62,604 nt of DNA from a virus. Below the pieces are notes generated by a model. That model was given only the letters and a program-made list of their open reading frames with translations, was not told where the DNA came from and made no database searches. The stretch is from positions 1-62,604 of the IMG/VR virus record IMGVR_UViG_3300027898_000008, one strand, 5' to 3'. Both the position numbers and the translations under genes were made by a program. Shown here one piece after another: positions 1 through 4,615 of the stretch; position 1 is the stretch's first letter; the number at the start of each line of letters is the position of its first letter.

Positions 1-11
1 AAGCCCACTGG

Positions 12-86
12 TTGTGCGAGAGAGGATTGAACTCCCGACCTATCCCGTATCAGGGGACCGCTCTAAGACCACTGAGCTACCGCACA
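12..86 (-). tRNA. tRNA-Ile (GAT)
   Basis: Read on the minus strand this folds as a complete cloverleaf. The acceptor TGTGCGG pairs with TCGCACA, the D stem is GCTC/GAGC, the anticodon stem GTCCC/GGGAT carries loop CTGATAC (anticodon GAT), and the T arm has loop TTCAATC. The discriminator is A. The next three bases read CCA, so this is one of the few genes here that may encode its own 3' end, although the CCA may also be chance. Confidence 0.9.
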
Positions 87-99
87 TCGTTACTACTCG

Positions 100-175
100 T
101 AGCGGCGGCGGGATTTGAACCCGCGATCCCTTGGTTATGAGCCAAGTGCCGTAGACCAGACTGGGCCACACCGCA
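100..175 (-). tRNA. tRNA with CAT anticodon (Met or Ile2)
   Basis: Cloverleaf on the minus strand: anticodon stem CTTGG/CCAAG with loop CTCATAA (anticodon CAT) and T arm GCGGG/CCCGC. The acceptor TGCGGTG pairs with CGCCGCT except for a T:T mismatch at 1:72. A 1:72 mismatch is typical of initiator tRNA, but the three G:C pairs expected in an initiator anticodon stem are absent. Elongator Met or lysidine-type Ile remain possible. No CCA is encoded; the trailer starts CGAGTAGTAA. Confidence 0.88.
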
Positions 176-231
176 TCGATTTACTTCAACCAGGACTGTT
201 ATTTTCCATTTCAATCCTTTCCGTTCTACCG

Positions 232-276
232 GCTTCTCCCCGGCAGGCTGTTCGGGCCTTGACGCGGGGGAGAAGC
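232..276. repeat. 10-bp inverted repeat between tRNA genes
   Basis: Bases 232-241 (GCTTCTCCCC) are the exact inverse of 267-276, with a 25-base loop. It lies in the 106-base spacer between tRNA-Met and tRNA-His. It could form an RNA hairpin separating tRNAs during processing, or be the relic of a decayed tRNA. No U-run follows on either strand, so it is not a convincing terminator. Apart from this hairpin I see nothing in 176-281. Confidence 0.5.
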
Positions 277-281
277 ACTAG

Positions 282-355
282 GGTGAAAGACGAGGTTCGA
301 ACTCGCTTCTTCCGGGGTCACATCCCGGCGTTCATCCACATGAACTTCTATCACC
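282..355 (-). tRNA. tRNA-His (GTG)
   Basis: The anticodon stem CCGGG/CCCGG carries loop ATGTGAC (anticodon GTG), with D stem GTTC/GAAC and T loop TTCGAAC. An extra 5' G opposes C73, as expected for tRNA-His. The acceptor has one T:T mismatch and position 8 is A instead of U, so the tRNA is slightly degenerate. No CCA is encoded. The 110 bases upstream (356-465) show no tRNA or gene that I can support. Confidence 0.85.
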
Positions 356-465
356 ATGTATCGTCTCTCCGATTGTCACCGATTATTCCTGGTTCGGTTT
401 CCAGATTATTGGAACGGTCCCACATCTACATCGTACTACAGGGCAAACCGCCTGTCAAGTCTTTT

Positions 466-675
466 TCAGGTCCCGGTAAAGAACGCCGCAACGAAGCCCC
501 ACATAAATGCTGTGTGATACCCCATCCAAGCGTGCCCAAGGGCACCCATGATGATCATAATCCAGAAGCCCCAGAAAAGGGCGCCTAGAGTCAGACCAAT
601 AACCGCGAAGAATAGCAAAATGAAAATAGCTACAATCCCGCCACCAACCAACCCAGCTACTTTGGCAAAAAACAT
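466..675 (-). CDS. small two-helix membrane protein
   Basis: This encodes 69 residues, mostly hydrophobic, with about two transmembrane stretches (roughly residues 5-35 and 38-66, the second broken by Gly-His-Ala-Trp). The start at 675 is chosen because AGGAGG lies four bases upstream; an ATG further upstream lacks such a site. A promoter at 704-732 precedes it, so the gene probably heads a short transcript that ends in tRNA-His, tRNA-Met and tRNA-Ile. I do not recognise the family. Membrane-acting roles such as superinfection immunity or a holin accessory are possible but unsupported. Confidence 0.75.
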   Translation of the reverse strand: MFFAKVAGLVGGGIVAIFILLFFAVIGLTLGALFWGFWIMIIMGALGHAWMGYHTAFMWGFVAAFFTGT

Positions 676-703
676 AAAGCCTCCTATCCGTTCAGATAGA
701 AAC

Positions 704-732
704 AACATACCACATTTTAAGCAGCACGTCAA
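704..732 (-). promoter_or_regulatory. sigma70-like promoter for 466-675 and three tRNAs
   Basis: On the minus strand TTGACG (727-732) is followed after 17 bases by TATGTT (704-709). Predicted transcription start is about 697, leaving a leader of roughly 20 bases with a Shine-Dalgarno site. The stretch 733-881 upstream holds short hairpins (for example GAGGT/ACCTC near 775) but no gene that I can support. Confidence 0.65.
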
Positions 733-881
733 GTACGTCTTCGCAGGGAAGACAGAAATCGAATCCACCTTGGAGGTTTTGGAGACCTCTTGTTCACCTT
801 GAACACTTCCCTATATAGGCCGTCTCTCCGGCATGTCACGTTTTTCGGGTCGATCAACTCCCCCGGTCCAACGTCCGGTAG

Positions 882-962
882 TCGAAGAGGAGGGATTTGA
901 ACCCCCACGCCCGAAGGCCACTGGGTTACAGCCAGCTAGGCCACCTACTGCCCAACTCTTCG
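882..962 (-). tRNA. tRNA-Tyr (GTA), class II
   Basis: The acceptor CGAAGAG pairs perfectly with CTCTTCG. The anticodon stem GCTGG/CCAGT carries loop CTGTAAC (anticodon GTA). A long variable arm (GCC-TTC-GGGC) follows, as bacterial tRNA-Tyr has, and then T loop TTCAAAT. The discriminator is A and no CCA is encoded. Confidence 0.92.
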
Positions 963-973
963 TTGTTACTACG

Positions 974-1046
974 CTCCAGTTAATGGGTTCGAACCATTCT
1001 ATCACGGTTAACAGCCGCGCACATTCGCCAAGATTGTTAAACTGGA
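974..1046 (-). tRNA. tRNA-Asn (GTT)
   Basis: The acceptor TCCAGTT pairs with AACTGGA, the anticodon stem CGCGG/CCGTG carries loop CTGTTAA (anticodon GTT), and the T loop is TTCGAAC. The D stem is short (ACA/TGT). Discriminator G fits Asn. No CCA is encoded; the trailer is CGTAGTAAC. Confidence 0.88.
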
Positions 1047-1103
1047 ATGACCTTTCCGCACGCACGGGCATGATACGGAATTTCCGTAGTGCGTTTTACT
1101 TCG

Positions 1104-1177
1104 TCCTCCCGTTGGGGTACGATCCCAAAGCCCTGAGCTTAAAAGGCTCCCGCTCTATCCGTTTGAGCTACAAGAGG
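1104..1177 (-). tRNA. tRNA-Lys (TTT)
   Basis: The acceptor CCTCTTG pairs with CGGGAGG (two G:U), D stem GCTC/GAGC, anticodon stem GGAGC/GCTCA with loop CTTTTAA (anticodon TTT). The T loop is ATCGTAC, an A for the usual first T, as also seen in the tRNA-Gly(GCC) of this array. Trailer CGAAGTAA; no CCA. Confidence 0.9.
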
Positions 1178-1181
1178 TTGG

Positions 1182-1252
1182 TTCTCCTACGCGGTGCTGC
1201 CCCGCGCTCCTGACCTTAAGAGGGTCGCACATCACTGCAATGCTTTAGGAGA
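1182..1252 (-). tRNA. tRNA-Lys (CTT), degenerate T loop
   Basis: The acceptor TCTCCTA pairs perfectly with TAGGAGA, and GACC/GGTC closes an anticodon loop CTCTTAA (anticodon CTT). The T-arm position holds a perfect 5-bp stem CGCGG/CCGCG, but its loop is GGCAGCA and lacks the conserved TTC and A. The bases after discriminator A read CCA. The overall architecture supports a tRNA; the non-canonical T loop makes function uncertain. Confidence 0.65.
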
Positions 1253-1276
1253 ATGACTTTACTTCTTACTTCGTGG

Positions 1277-1347
1277 TCGGGTGTGCGAGAATCGAACGCG
1301 CGCCCAAAGGTTCCAAACCTAAGATTCTGCCACTATAATAACACCCG
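1277..1347 (-). tRNA. tRNA-Pro (TGG)
   Basis: The acceptor CGGGTGT pairs with ACACCCG, T loop TTCGATT, anticodon loop TTTGGAA (anticodon TGG). The anticodon stem is weak: three good pairs AGG/CCT followed by two T:T mismatches. The bases after discriminator A read CCA and then CGAAGTAA, so the trailer motif shared by other genes here sits three bases later. Confidence 0.75.
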
Positions 1348-1353
1348 ATGGTA

Positions 1354-1444
1354 CTACATACTTCGAACATGGGGGTGCTCTACCAACTGAGCTACACAAG
1401 ACCGAAGCCAAGTAACGGGACTCGAACCCGCGACCTCCCCCTCG
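1354..1444 (-). pseudogene. two tRNA halves in swapped order (decayed or permuted tRNA)
   Basis: On the minus strand a 3' tRNA half comes first (anticodon-stem GGGGG, variable AGGTC, T arm GCGGG/CCCGT with loop TTCGAGT, then TACTTGGC). It is followed after a few bases by a 5' half (TCTTGTG, TA, D stem GCTC/GAGC, then A and CCCCC). The CCCCC of the 5' half could pair with the GGGGG of the 3' half, which is the order of a circularly permuted tRNA gene. The acceptor strands pair poorly, with two central T:T mismatches. The simpler reading is two deletion remnants. Confidence 0.5.
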
Positions 1445-1518
1445 CGCCAGTAGCGGGTTTCGATCCCAGCTGCCTTTCGATTGACAATCGAATGCTCTCC
1501 CAAGTGAGCTATACCGGC
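1445..1518 (-). tRNA. tRNA-Asp (GTC)
   Basis: The acceptor GCCGGTA pairs with TACTGGC, D stem GCTC/GAGC, anticodon stem TTCGA/TCGAA with loop TTGTCAA (anticodon GTC). The T arm has a GGG/CCC core with loop ATCGAAA and a mismatched outer pair. Discriminator G fits Asp. No CCA. Confidence 0.9.
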
Positions 1519-1526
1519 TTGTTTTA

Positions 1527-1677
1527 CTACAACTTCAAGTGTTTCCTTATGGAGTTGTCGCTTACTCCAAGAATTCTTCCTACTTCCATAAAACTATTTG
1601 TCTCTAACAACTTTAGTATCTCCGAATCTTCTGGCCATTCTATTTTTGTCTTACGTCCTTTTTTATCTTTGGAAAAG
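1527..1677 (-). pseudogene. C-terminal remnant of HNH homing endonuclease
   Basis: Downstream of tRNA-Ser the minus strand encodes about 50 residues. They contain IEWPEDSEILKLLE followed by the helix-turn-helix LGVSDNSIRKHLK and a stop. This is the typical C-terminal DNA-binding module of phage HNH homing endonucleases. The HNH catalytic part is missing and the reading frame opens only inside the tRNA-Ser gene, with no plausible ribosome site. I read it as what is left of a mobile endonuclease gene once inserted between tRNA genes. Confidence 0.7.
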
Positions 1678-1761
1678 CGGAAAGAAGAGGTGTCGATCCC
1701 CCGAGTGTTACCTCGTGTCCTAGTTTTCAAGACTAGTTACCTGGCCGCAGGTATACTTTCC
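1678..1761 (-). tRNA. tRNA-Ser (TGA), class II
   Basis: The anticodon stem CTAGT/ACTAG carries loop CTTGAAA (anticodon TGA), with D stem ACCT/AGGT and a long variable arm closed by CGAG/CTCG. The T loop is ATCGACA. The acceptor GGAAAG pairs with CTTTCC, with a mismatch at 7:66. Discriminator G fits Ser. No CCA. Confidence 0.88.
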
Positions 1762-1816
1762 ATTGTTGAAGCGTCCGGGGCTGACTCCCGACAAGATCTG
1801 CATGATTTCCGCATCG

Positions 1817-1888
1817 CACTGTTAGAGAGAATTGAACTCTCCTTACTTGGTTGAGAACCAAGCGTCTTCACCAATAGACGATAACAGC
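1817..1888 (-). tRNA. tRNA-Glu (CTC)
   Basis: The acceptor GCTGTTA pairs with TAACAGT, D stem GTCT/AGAC, anticodon stem CTTGG/CCAAG with loop TTCTCAA (anticodon CTC), T arm GAGAG/CTCTC with loop TTCAATT. Discriminator G, no CCA. The 55 bases after it (1762-1816) hold a T-arm-like hairpin (TCGGG/CCCGG with a 7-base loop), possibly another tRNA relic. Confidence 0.9.
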
Positions 1889-1896
1889 AAGTAAAA

Positions 1897-1975
1897 GTGC
1901 AGACTGATTAGGCCGTAAGTCTCAGCACCTGTCCTGTGTTAATCACTCCACAGGCGATACAGTATCGACATGCAC
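1897..1975 (-). ncRNA. cloverleaf-like RNA of unknown identity
   Basis: This 79-base stretch of the tRNA array folds on the minus strand into four helices. A terminal stem GTGCA/TGCAC encloses hairpins GATA/TATC, CCTGTG/CACAGG (10-base loop) and GACT/AGTC (12-base loop). Arm order and length resemble a tRNA, but no 7-base anticodon loop or T loop can be found. It may be a strongly diverged tRNA or a tRNA-like RNA. Confidence 0.4.
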
Positions 1976-1979
1976 TTCG

Positions 1980-2051
1980 CAGCCCCAGCAGGATTTGAAC
2001 CTGCTCCTTCGACTTGAAAGGCCGAAGTACTAACCCATATACTATGGGGCC
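1980..2051 (-). tRNA. tRNA-Glu (TTC)
   Basis: The acceptor GGCCCCA pairs with TGGGGCT, anticodon stem TCGGC/GTCGA with loop CTTTCAA (anticodon TTC) extended by two more pairs, T arm GCAGG/CCTGC with loop TTCAAAT. Discriminator G, trailer CGAAGTGC, no CCA. Confidence 0.9.
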
Positions 2052-2056
2052 ATGTT

Positions 2057-2128
2057 AGATGTTGGGTTGCCAATCCTATTGCTTCTTCCCCGCGTGGCTA
2101 GCGCAGTATCCCTCGAGGGGAAACAACT
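2057..2128 (-). ncRNA. possible degenerate tRNA
   Basis: This gap between two tRNA genes has exactly tRNA length (72). Its ends pair (AGTTGTT with AACATCT, six of seven), and a central stem CTGCG/CGCGG carries a 7-base loop CTAGCCA. The D region is only a 3-bp hairpin and no T arm can be drawn. A decayed tRNA is the likely explanation; confidence is low. Confidence 0.25.
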
Positions 2129-2137
2129 TACACCTAG

Positions 2138-2209
2138 AGTCTCAGGCGGGGTACGATCCCGCGACCTCCTACTTGGCAAGCAGGCGTTCTTCCGCTGAAC
2201 TACTAAGAC
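2138..2209 (-). tRNA. tRNA-Gly (GCC)
   Basis: The acceptor GTCTTAG pairs with CTGAGAC, D stem GTTC/GAAC, anticodon stem CCTGC/GTAGG with loop TTGCCAA (anticodon GCC), T arm GCGGG/CCCGC with loop ATCGTAC. Discriminator T, no CCA. Confidence 0.92.
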
Positions 2210-2220
2210 ATATTACTTCG

Positions 2221-2293
2221 ACCGTCAGACCCGATTTGAACGGGCGCTACCTACTTGGAAGGAAGGTGTGCTTGCCGCTGACACTACTAACGG
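2221..2293 (-). tRNA. tRNA-Gly (TCC)
   Basis: The acceptor CCGTTAG pairs with CTGACGG, anticodon stem CCTTC/GTAGG (one T:T) with loop CTTCCAA (anticodon TCC), T loop TTCAAAT. Discriminator T, trailer CGAAGTAA, no CCA. Confidence 0.9.
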
Positions 2294-2305
2294 ATTGTTA
2301 CTGCG

Positions 2306-2377
2306 TGCCATTTGAGAGAATCGAACTCCCGGCTTCTAAGTTACCAACTTAGCGTTCCACCACTGAACTAAAAAGGC
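2306..2377 (-). tRNA. tRNA-Thr (GGT)
   Basis: Anticodon stem CTAAG/CTTAG with loop TTGGTAA (anticodon GGT), D stem GTTC/GAAC, T arm GGGAG/CTCTC. The acceptor GCCTTTT pairs with AAATGGC except one T:T. Discriminator A, trailer CGCAGTAA, no CCA. Confidence 0.9.
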
Positions 2378-2388
2378 ATGTCACTGCG

Positions 2389-2459
2389 TTCCCCCGGACG
2401 GATTCGAACCGCCGCCTCTGAATTACGAATCCAGAGTTCTCCCGCTAAACTACAAGGGA
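2389..2459 (-). tRNA. tRNA-Thr (CGT)
   Basis: The acceptor TCCCTTG pairs with CGGGGGA, anticodon loop TTCGTAA (anticodon CGT) on stem CTGGA/TTCAG, T loop TTCGAAT. Discriminator A, trailer CGCAGTGA, no CCA. Confidence 0.9.
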
Positions 2460-2464
2460 CTGCG

Positions 2465-2537
2465 TGCCGCTAACAGGATTCGAACCCATGACCTGACGAT
2501 TACAAATCGCCTGCTCTACCACCTGAGCTACAACGGC
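2465..2537 (-). tRNA. tRNA-Thr (TGT)
   Basis: The acceptor GCCGTTG pairs with TAGCGGC, D stem GCTC/GAGC, anticodon stem GGCGA/TCGTC with loop TTTGTAA (anticodon TGT), T loop TTCGAAT. It is the first tRNA after the array promoter; transcription should start only a few bases before its 5' end. Trailer CGCAGT, no CCA. Confidence 0.92.
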
Positions 2538-2545
2538 ATATTTAC

Positions 2546-2574
2546 ACTATACTACAACATCTCGAGCTTGTCAA
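2546..2574 (-). promoter_or_regulatory. strong promoter of the main tRNA array
   Basis: TTGACA (2569-2574) and TATAGT (2546-2551) on the minus strand are separated by exactly 17 bases, the best sigma70-like match in the window. The predicted start is about 2540, just ahead of tRNA-Thr(TGT). It would transcribe the tightly packed array running down to about position 880. Confidence 0.8.
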
Positions 2575-2587
2575 GCAGAAATACAAA

Positions 2588-2641
2588 AAGCCAGTGGCAC
2601 TCTTCCAGTCCCCTCCCGAACTGAAAAACCACCACTGGCTT
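2588..2641 (-). terminator. Rho-independent terminator after tRNA-Met(2674-2745)
   Basis: A 10-bp perfect inverted repeat (AAGCCAGTGG with CCACTGGCTT) is followed on the minus strand by a T-run. It ends the transcript carrying gene 2755-3078 and the adjacent tRNA, and isolates it from the array promoter at 2546-2574. Confidence 0.7.
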
Positions 2642-2673
2642 AAAGATTTGCTTCCTATTGGGAAGACTTTTAG

Positions 2674-2745
2674 TGGCGGATACGAGATTTGCACTCGTGA
2701 CCTAAAGCTTATGAAGCTCCCGCGCTACTACTGCGCCAATCCGCT
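2674..2745 (-). tRNA. tRNA with CAT anticodon, A:C at 1:72
   Basis: Cloverleaf with D stem GCGC/GCGC, anticodon stem GGAGC/GCTTT, loop TTCATAA (anticodon CAT), T arm ACGAG/CTCGT with loop TGCAAAT. Six acceptor pairs form, but position 1:72 is A:C. Such a mismatch recalls initiator tRNA, yet the GGG/CCC anticodon stem is missing. It lies nine bases after the stop of 2755-3078 and is probably co-transcribed with it. Confidence 0.88.
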
Positions 2746-2754
2746 ACGAGTGCT

Positions 2755-3078
2755 TTACTTCAGATCTTTACTTCCTACTGCGGGTGTTACAGGTGGTACA
2801 ACTGCGGGGGTCGGAGCGGGCGCCGGGGCCGGATTAGACTTTGGCTGGGGGAGCAAACCGAGCAACCAACCAAGCGACGGGAACTTCGTTTCCAGCCACA
2901 GGATTGCTCCGAAGTAGGCAGGTGTCCCGATGGTTGCGATATATGTAAACGTCGCACCGTGGAATCCACCGATTTTAACGGTGATCCATGCAACAATGGT
3001 TGACACGATAGCCGACACAAACCCTCGAAGGGCTGTTCGGACAACGGTGGTGTTAAGTACGTTTAGTGGAGATGTCAT
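2755..3078 (-). CDS. membrane protein with proline-rich tail
   Basis: This encodes 107 residues. Two hydrophobic segments (about residues 18-38 and 42-62) are followed by a tail of Pro-Ala repeats (about 76-100). That topology is seen in small phage holins and other envelope proteins, but no family motif is evident. The ATG at 3078 lies six bases after a -10 box, so the mRNA should be leaderless. The gene is transcribed away from the late genes together with a tRNA. Confidence 0.7.
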   Translation of the reverse strand: MTSPLNVLNTTVVRTALRGFVSAIVSTIVAWITVKIGGFHGATFTYIATIGTPAYFGAILWLETKFPSLGWLLGLLPQPKSNPAPAPAPTPAVVPPVTPAVGSKDLK

Positions 3079-3084
3079 GCTCTA

Positions 3085-3113
3085 AAGATATCACACCTAA
3101 TTCTTTTTGTCAA
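3085..3113 (-). promoter_or_regulatory. leaderless promoter for 2755-3078
   Basis: TTGACA (3108-3113), 17 bases, TATCTT (3085-3090), then six bases to the ATG at 3078. The mRNA would begin at or next to the start codon. Its -35 faces that of the divergent promoter at 3131, the two being embedded in GTCAAGG/CCTTGAC inverted arms. Confidence 0.75.
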
Positions 3114-3130
3114 GGGTTTAGAAGGAAACC

Positions 3131-3159
3131 TTGACTTCTTTATTCAAACCTGCTATTCT
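3131..3159 (+). promoter_or_regulatory. leaderless promoter for 3166-3555
   Basis: TTGACT (3131-3136), 17 bases, TATTCT (3154-3159), six bases, then the ATG at 3166. Geometry is identical to the divergent promoter at 3085-3113. No Shine-Dalgarno site precedes the gene. Confidence 0.75.
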
Positions 3160-3165
3160 TAGTGC

Positions 3166-3555
3166 ATGACAAAGAAGATCGTGCGCCGCTATAAGTCGGG
3201 TAAAGCCAGTGTGGTGCTTGCACATATGGATTCTGATTCTCTGACTTACCGCAACATCGGCGTTCCTCAGATTGTTCCCCTATACGCTGACTTCGATGTA
3301 TCCAACCCCGTTGGGCGCGCACATTTGCGCCCCAAAAAAGAAGGTTTAGTGTATGCAATCGTTGACCTTGATTCTATTTACCGAGCCCAGCATGGTAGCA
3401 GTCCTGCCGTCATCCTAGCCGTTACAGGCGCTCAGCGAGTTACAGAAGATGGAATTCAATACCTGCAGAATGGTGTTGTAACTGCTGCTTCCATTGTGAA
3501 TGAGAAAATGTGGAACGACATCTACAAAGATAAGGAGAACGAAGATGTGGTATGA
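3166..3555 (+). CDS. hypothetical protein, leaderless
   Basis: This encodes 129 residues, soluble, with a basic N-terminus (MTKKIVRRYKSGK) and mixed alpha/beta character. I recognise no family. It is the first gene of the rightward transcript leading towards terminase and overlaps the next gene by 11 bases. Expression from a promoter with no leader suggests an early or moderately expressed product. Confidence 0.75.
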   Translation: MTKKIVRRYKSGKASVVLAHMDSDSLTYRNIGVPQIVPLYADFDVSNPVGRAHLRPKKEGLVYAIVDLDSIYRAQHGSSPAVILAVTGAQRVTEDGIQYLQNGVVTAASIVNEKMWNDIYKDKENEDVV

Positions 3556-3766
3556 AATAGTTGCTCTAGCGTACGCTCTTATAGCCCTTCTTTTAGTATG
3601 GAGAAATTCTGTGCTGTGCAATAGAGATCGCGCTGAGCTTTTCAAGACTAAAGGCATTAACACTGATTTTGCTCAGTTCATTCCAATGATCGTCCGTGAT
3701 GCCTTGCTTTTCCCGTTCCTCATCTTGTGGTATGGTTTGTACGCTTGGTTTAAGGCGCTCGAGTAA
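3545..3766 (+). CDS. small membrane protein
   Basis: This encodes 73 residues. A hydrophobic N-terminal helix (about residues 4-20) and a second hydrophobic segment (about 48-68) flank a charged middle. The start at 3545 has AAGGAG nine bases upstream and overlaps the end of the previous gene. The stop overlaps the next start (TAATG), indicating translational coupling. No family recognised. Confidence 0.75.
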   Translation: MWYEIVALAYALIALLLVWRNSVLCNRDRAELFKTKGINTDFAQFIPMIVRDALLFPFLILWYGLYAWFKALE

Positions 3767-4137
3767 TGAGCACAATTCTTGAATGTCCAAAATGCGGGAT
3801 CAACCGAGACTCAGATGATATCATCATTACTTGGGAGCACAATCGCCAACCCGGAGTCAACTACTCTGTTAAGAAAACGGTAAGAGCTACTATCCAAACT
3901 TCGTATTCAGCGATGGATGATGAAGAGACTCTTATTCACACGTGTGGGCTTTGCGAGTACGAATGGTCTGAGCCTGTTCTGGACTATCCTGTCGTAGAGA
4001 AAACGCAGAACGACCTAACGCCTCAGTTCACGTACCCAATAGGAGAAACCAAGATTTTCCCTACCTTTGCTGATCGTGACGACATTGGCATGATGGGTGA
4101 AGCACATTTCGAGTTCATGCGCCATGTCAAAGACTAA
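3766..4137 (+). CDS. zinc-ribbon hypothetical protein
   Basis: This encodes 123 residues with two cysteine pairs, CPKC (about 8-11) and CGLC (about 60-63), that should bind one zinc. The first part resembles a two-strand zinc ribbon interrupted by a charged insert; the C-terminal half has no recognisable motif. Small zinc-binding proteins of this kind are abundant in actinophages and their function is unknown. Start overlaps the preceding stop. Confidence 0.75.
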   Translation: MSTILECPKCGINRDSDDIIITWEHNRQPGVNYSVKKTVRATIQTSYSAMDDEETLIHTCGLCEYEWSEPVLDYPVVEKTQNDLTPQFTYPIGETKIFPTFADRDDIGMMGEAHFEFMRHVKD

Positions 4138-4204
4138 TCGGGGCTGTTCCATAGAAGAACGTTTTCTTTCTAAGGTTGAAAAGAAAAGAACTGCCGTTTT
4201 ATGA
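4124..4204 (+). CDS. possible 26-residue peptide
   Basis: An ATG inside the end of the zinc-ribbon gene opens a 26-codon frame. It bridges the whole gap and stops with ATGA overlap on the resolvase start at 4201. The product is basic and lysine-rich. Its value may be to carry ribosomes across the gap, since the resolvase gene has no clear Shine-Dalgarno site of its own. It could be chance. Confidence 0.4.
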   Translation: MSKTNRGCSIEERFLSKVEKKRTAVL

Positions 4205-4554
4205 GCAAGGCCCGCCAAAAAGGAACAGCATTCGAAAACGATGTGCTGGCTTTTCTCCAGACTTGGTTCCCTGACGCAAAACGAACTGAGTTTAGTTCAC
4301 CGCTTGGGGATCTTGCCGGTATGCCTATTGTGCTAGAGTGCAAAAATCAAAAAACCATGACTCTTCCCGCTTGGCTTGATCAGGCACGAAAGTCTGGCGA
4401 GAAAACTGGGTTACCCTTTGCCATCGTTCACAAGCGTGCGCGTGCAAACGTTTCCAAGACTTACGTAACATTTGAGTTAGACCAACTCGCACCACTGCTT
4501 CGTATCATTGCTGATCACCAGGAGCCTAAAGCCTTGACTATTGAAGAATCGTAG
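4201..4554 (+). CDS. Holliday-junction-resolvase-like PD-(D/E)XK nuclease
   Basis: This encodes 117 residues. N-terminal KGTAFENDV, then DLAGMPIVLECKNQK gives the E...D...ExK pattern of PD-(D/E)XK nucleases; D39, E47 and K49 are approximate catalytic positions. In actinophages proteins of this size and motif are annotated as Holliday junction resolvases. It would resolve branched DNA before packaging, which fits its place ahead of terminase. Exact substrate specificity is inferred. Confidence 0.7.
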   Translation: MSKARQKGTAFENDVLAFLQTWFPDAKRTEFSSPLGDLAGMPIVLECKNQKTMTLPAWLDQARKSGEKTGLPFAIVHKRARANVSKTYVTFELDQLAPLLRIIADHQEPKALTIEES

Positions 4555-4573
4555 GATAGTCTTAAGTATCGAA

Positions 4574-4591
4574 TGAAGGTCCTCTCACCTT
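4574..4591 (+). other. short hairpin between resolvase and 4616 gene
   Basis: GAAGGT and ACCTTC form a 6-bp stem with a 6-base loop in the 61-base gap. No U-run follows, so it is more likely an RNA processing or pausing element than a terminator. Confidence 0.35.
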
Positions 4592-4615
4592 CCCGCAACT
4601 TTCGGGGAGCTACAA

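Noticed and set aside
361-440. Possible additional tRNA upstream of tRNA-His
   Set aside because: Some paired segments exist, but no anticodon arm or T loop can be drawn in either strand.
359-841. Similar 20-base segments at about 361-379 and 823-841 (CGTCTCTCCG followed by a TGTCAC-like stretch)
   Set aside because: Similarity is short and imperfect; no palindrome or shared position relative to genes, so no feature was called.
1762-1816. T-arm-like hairpin between tRNA-Ser and tRNA-Glu(CTC)
   Set aside because: Only one arm is present and the space is too short for a tRNA; noted as a possible relic only.
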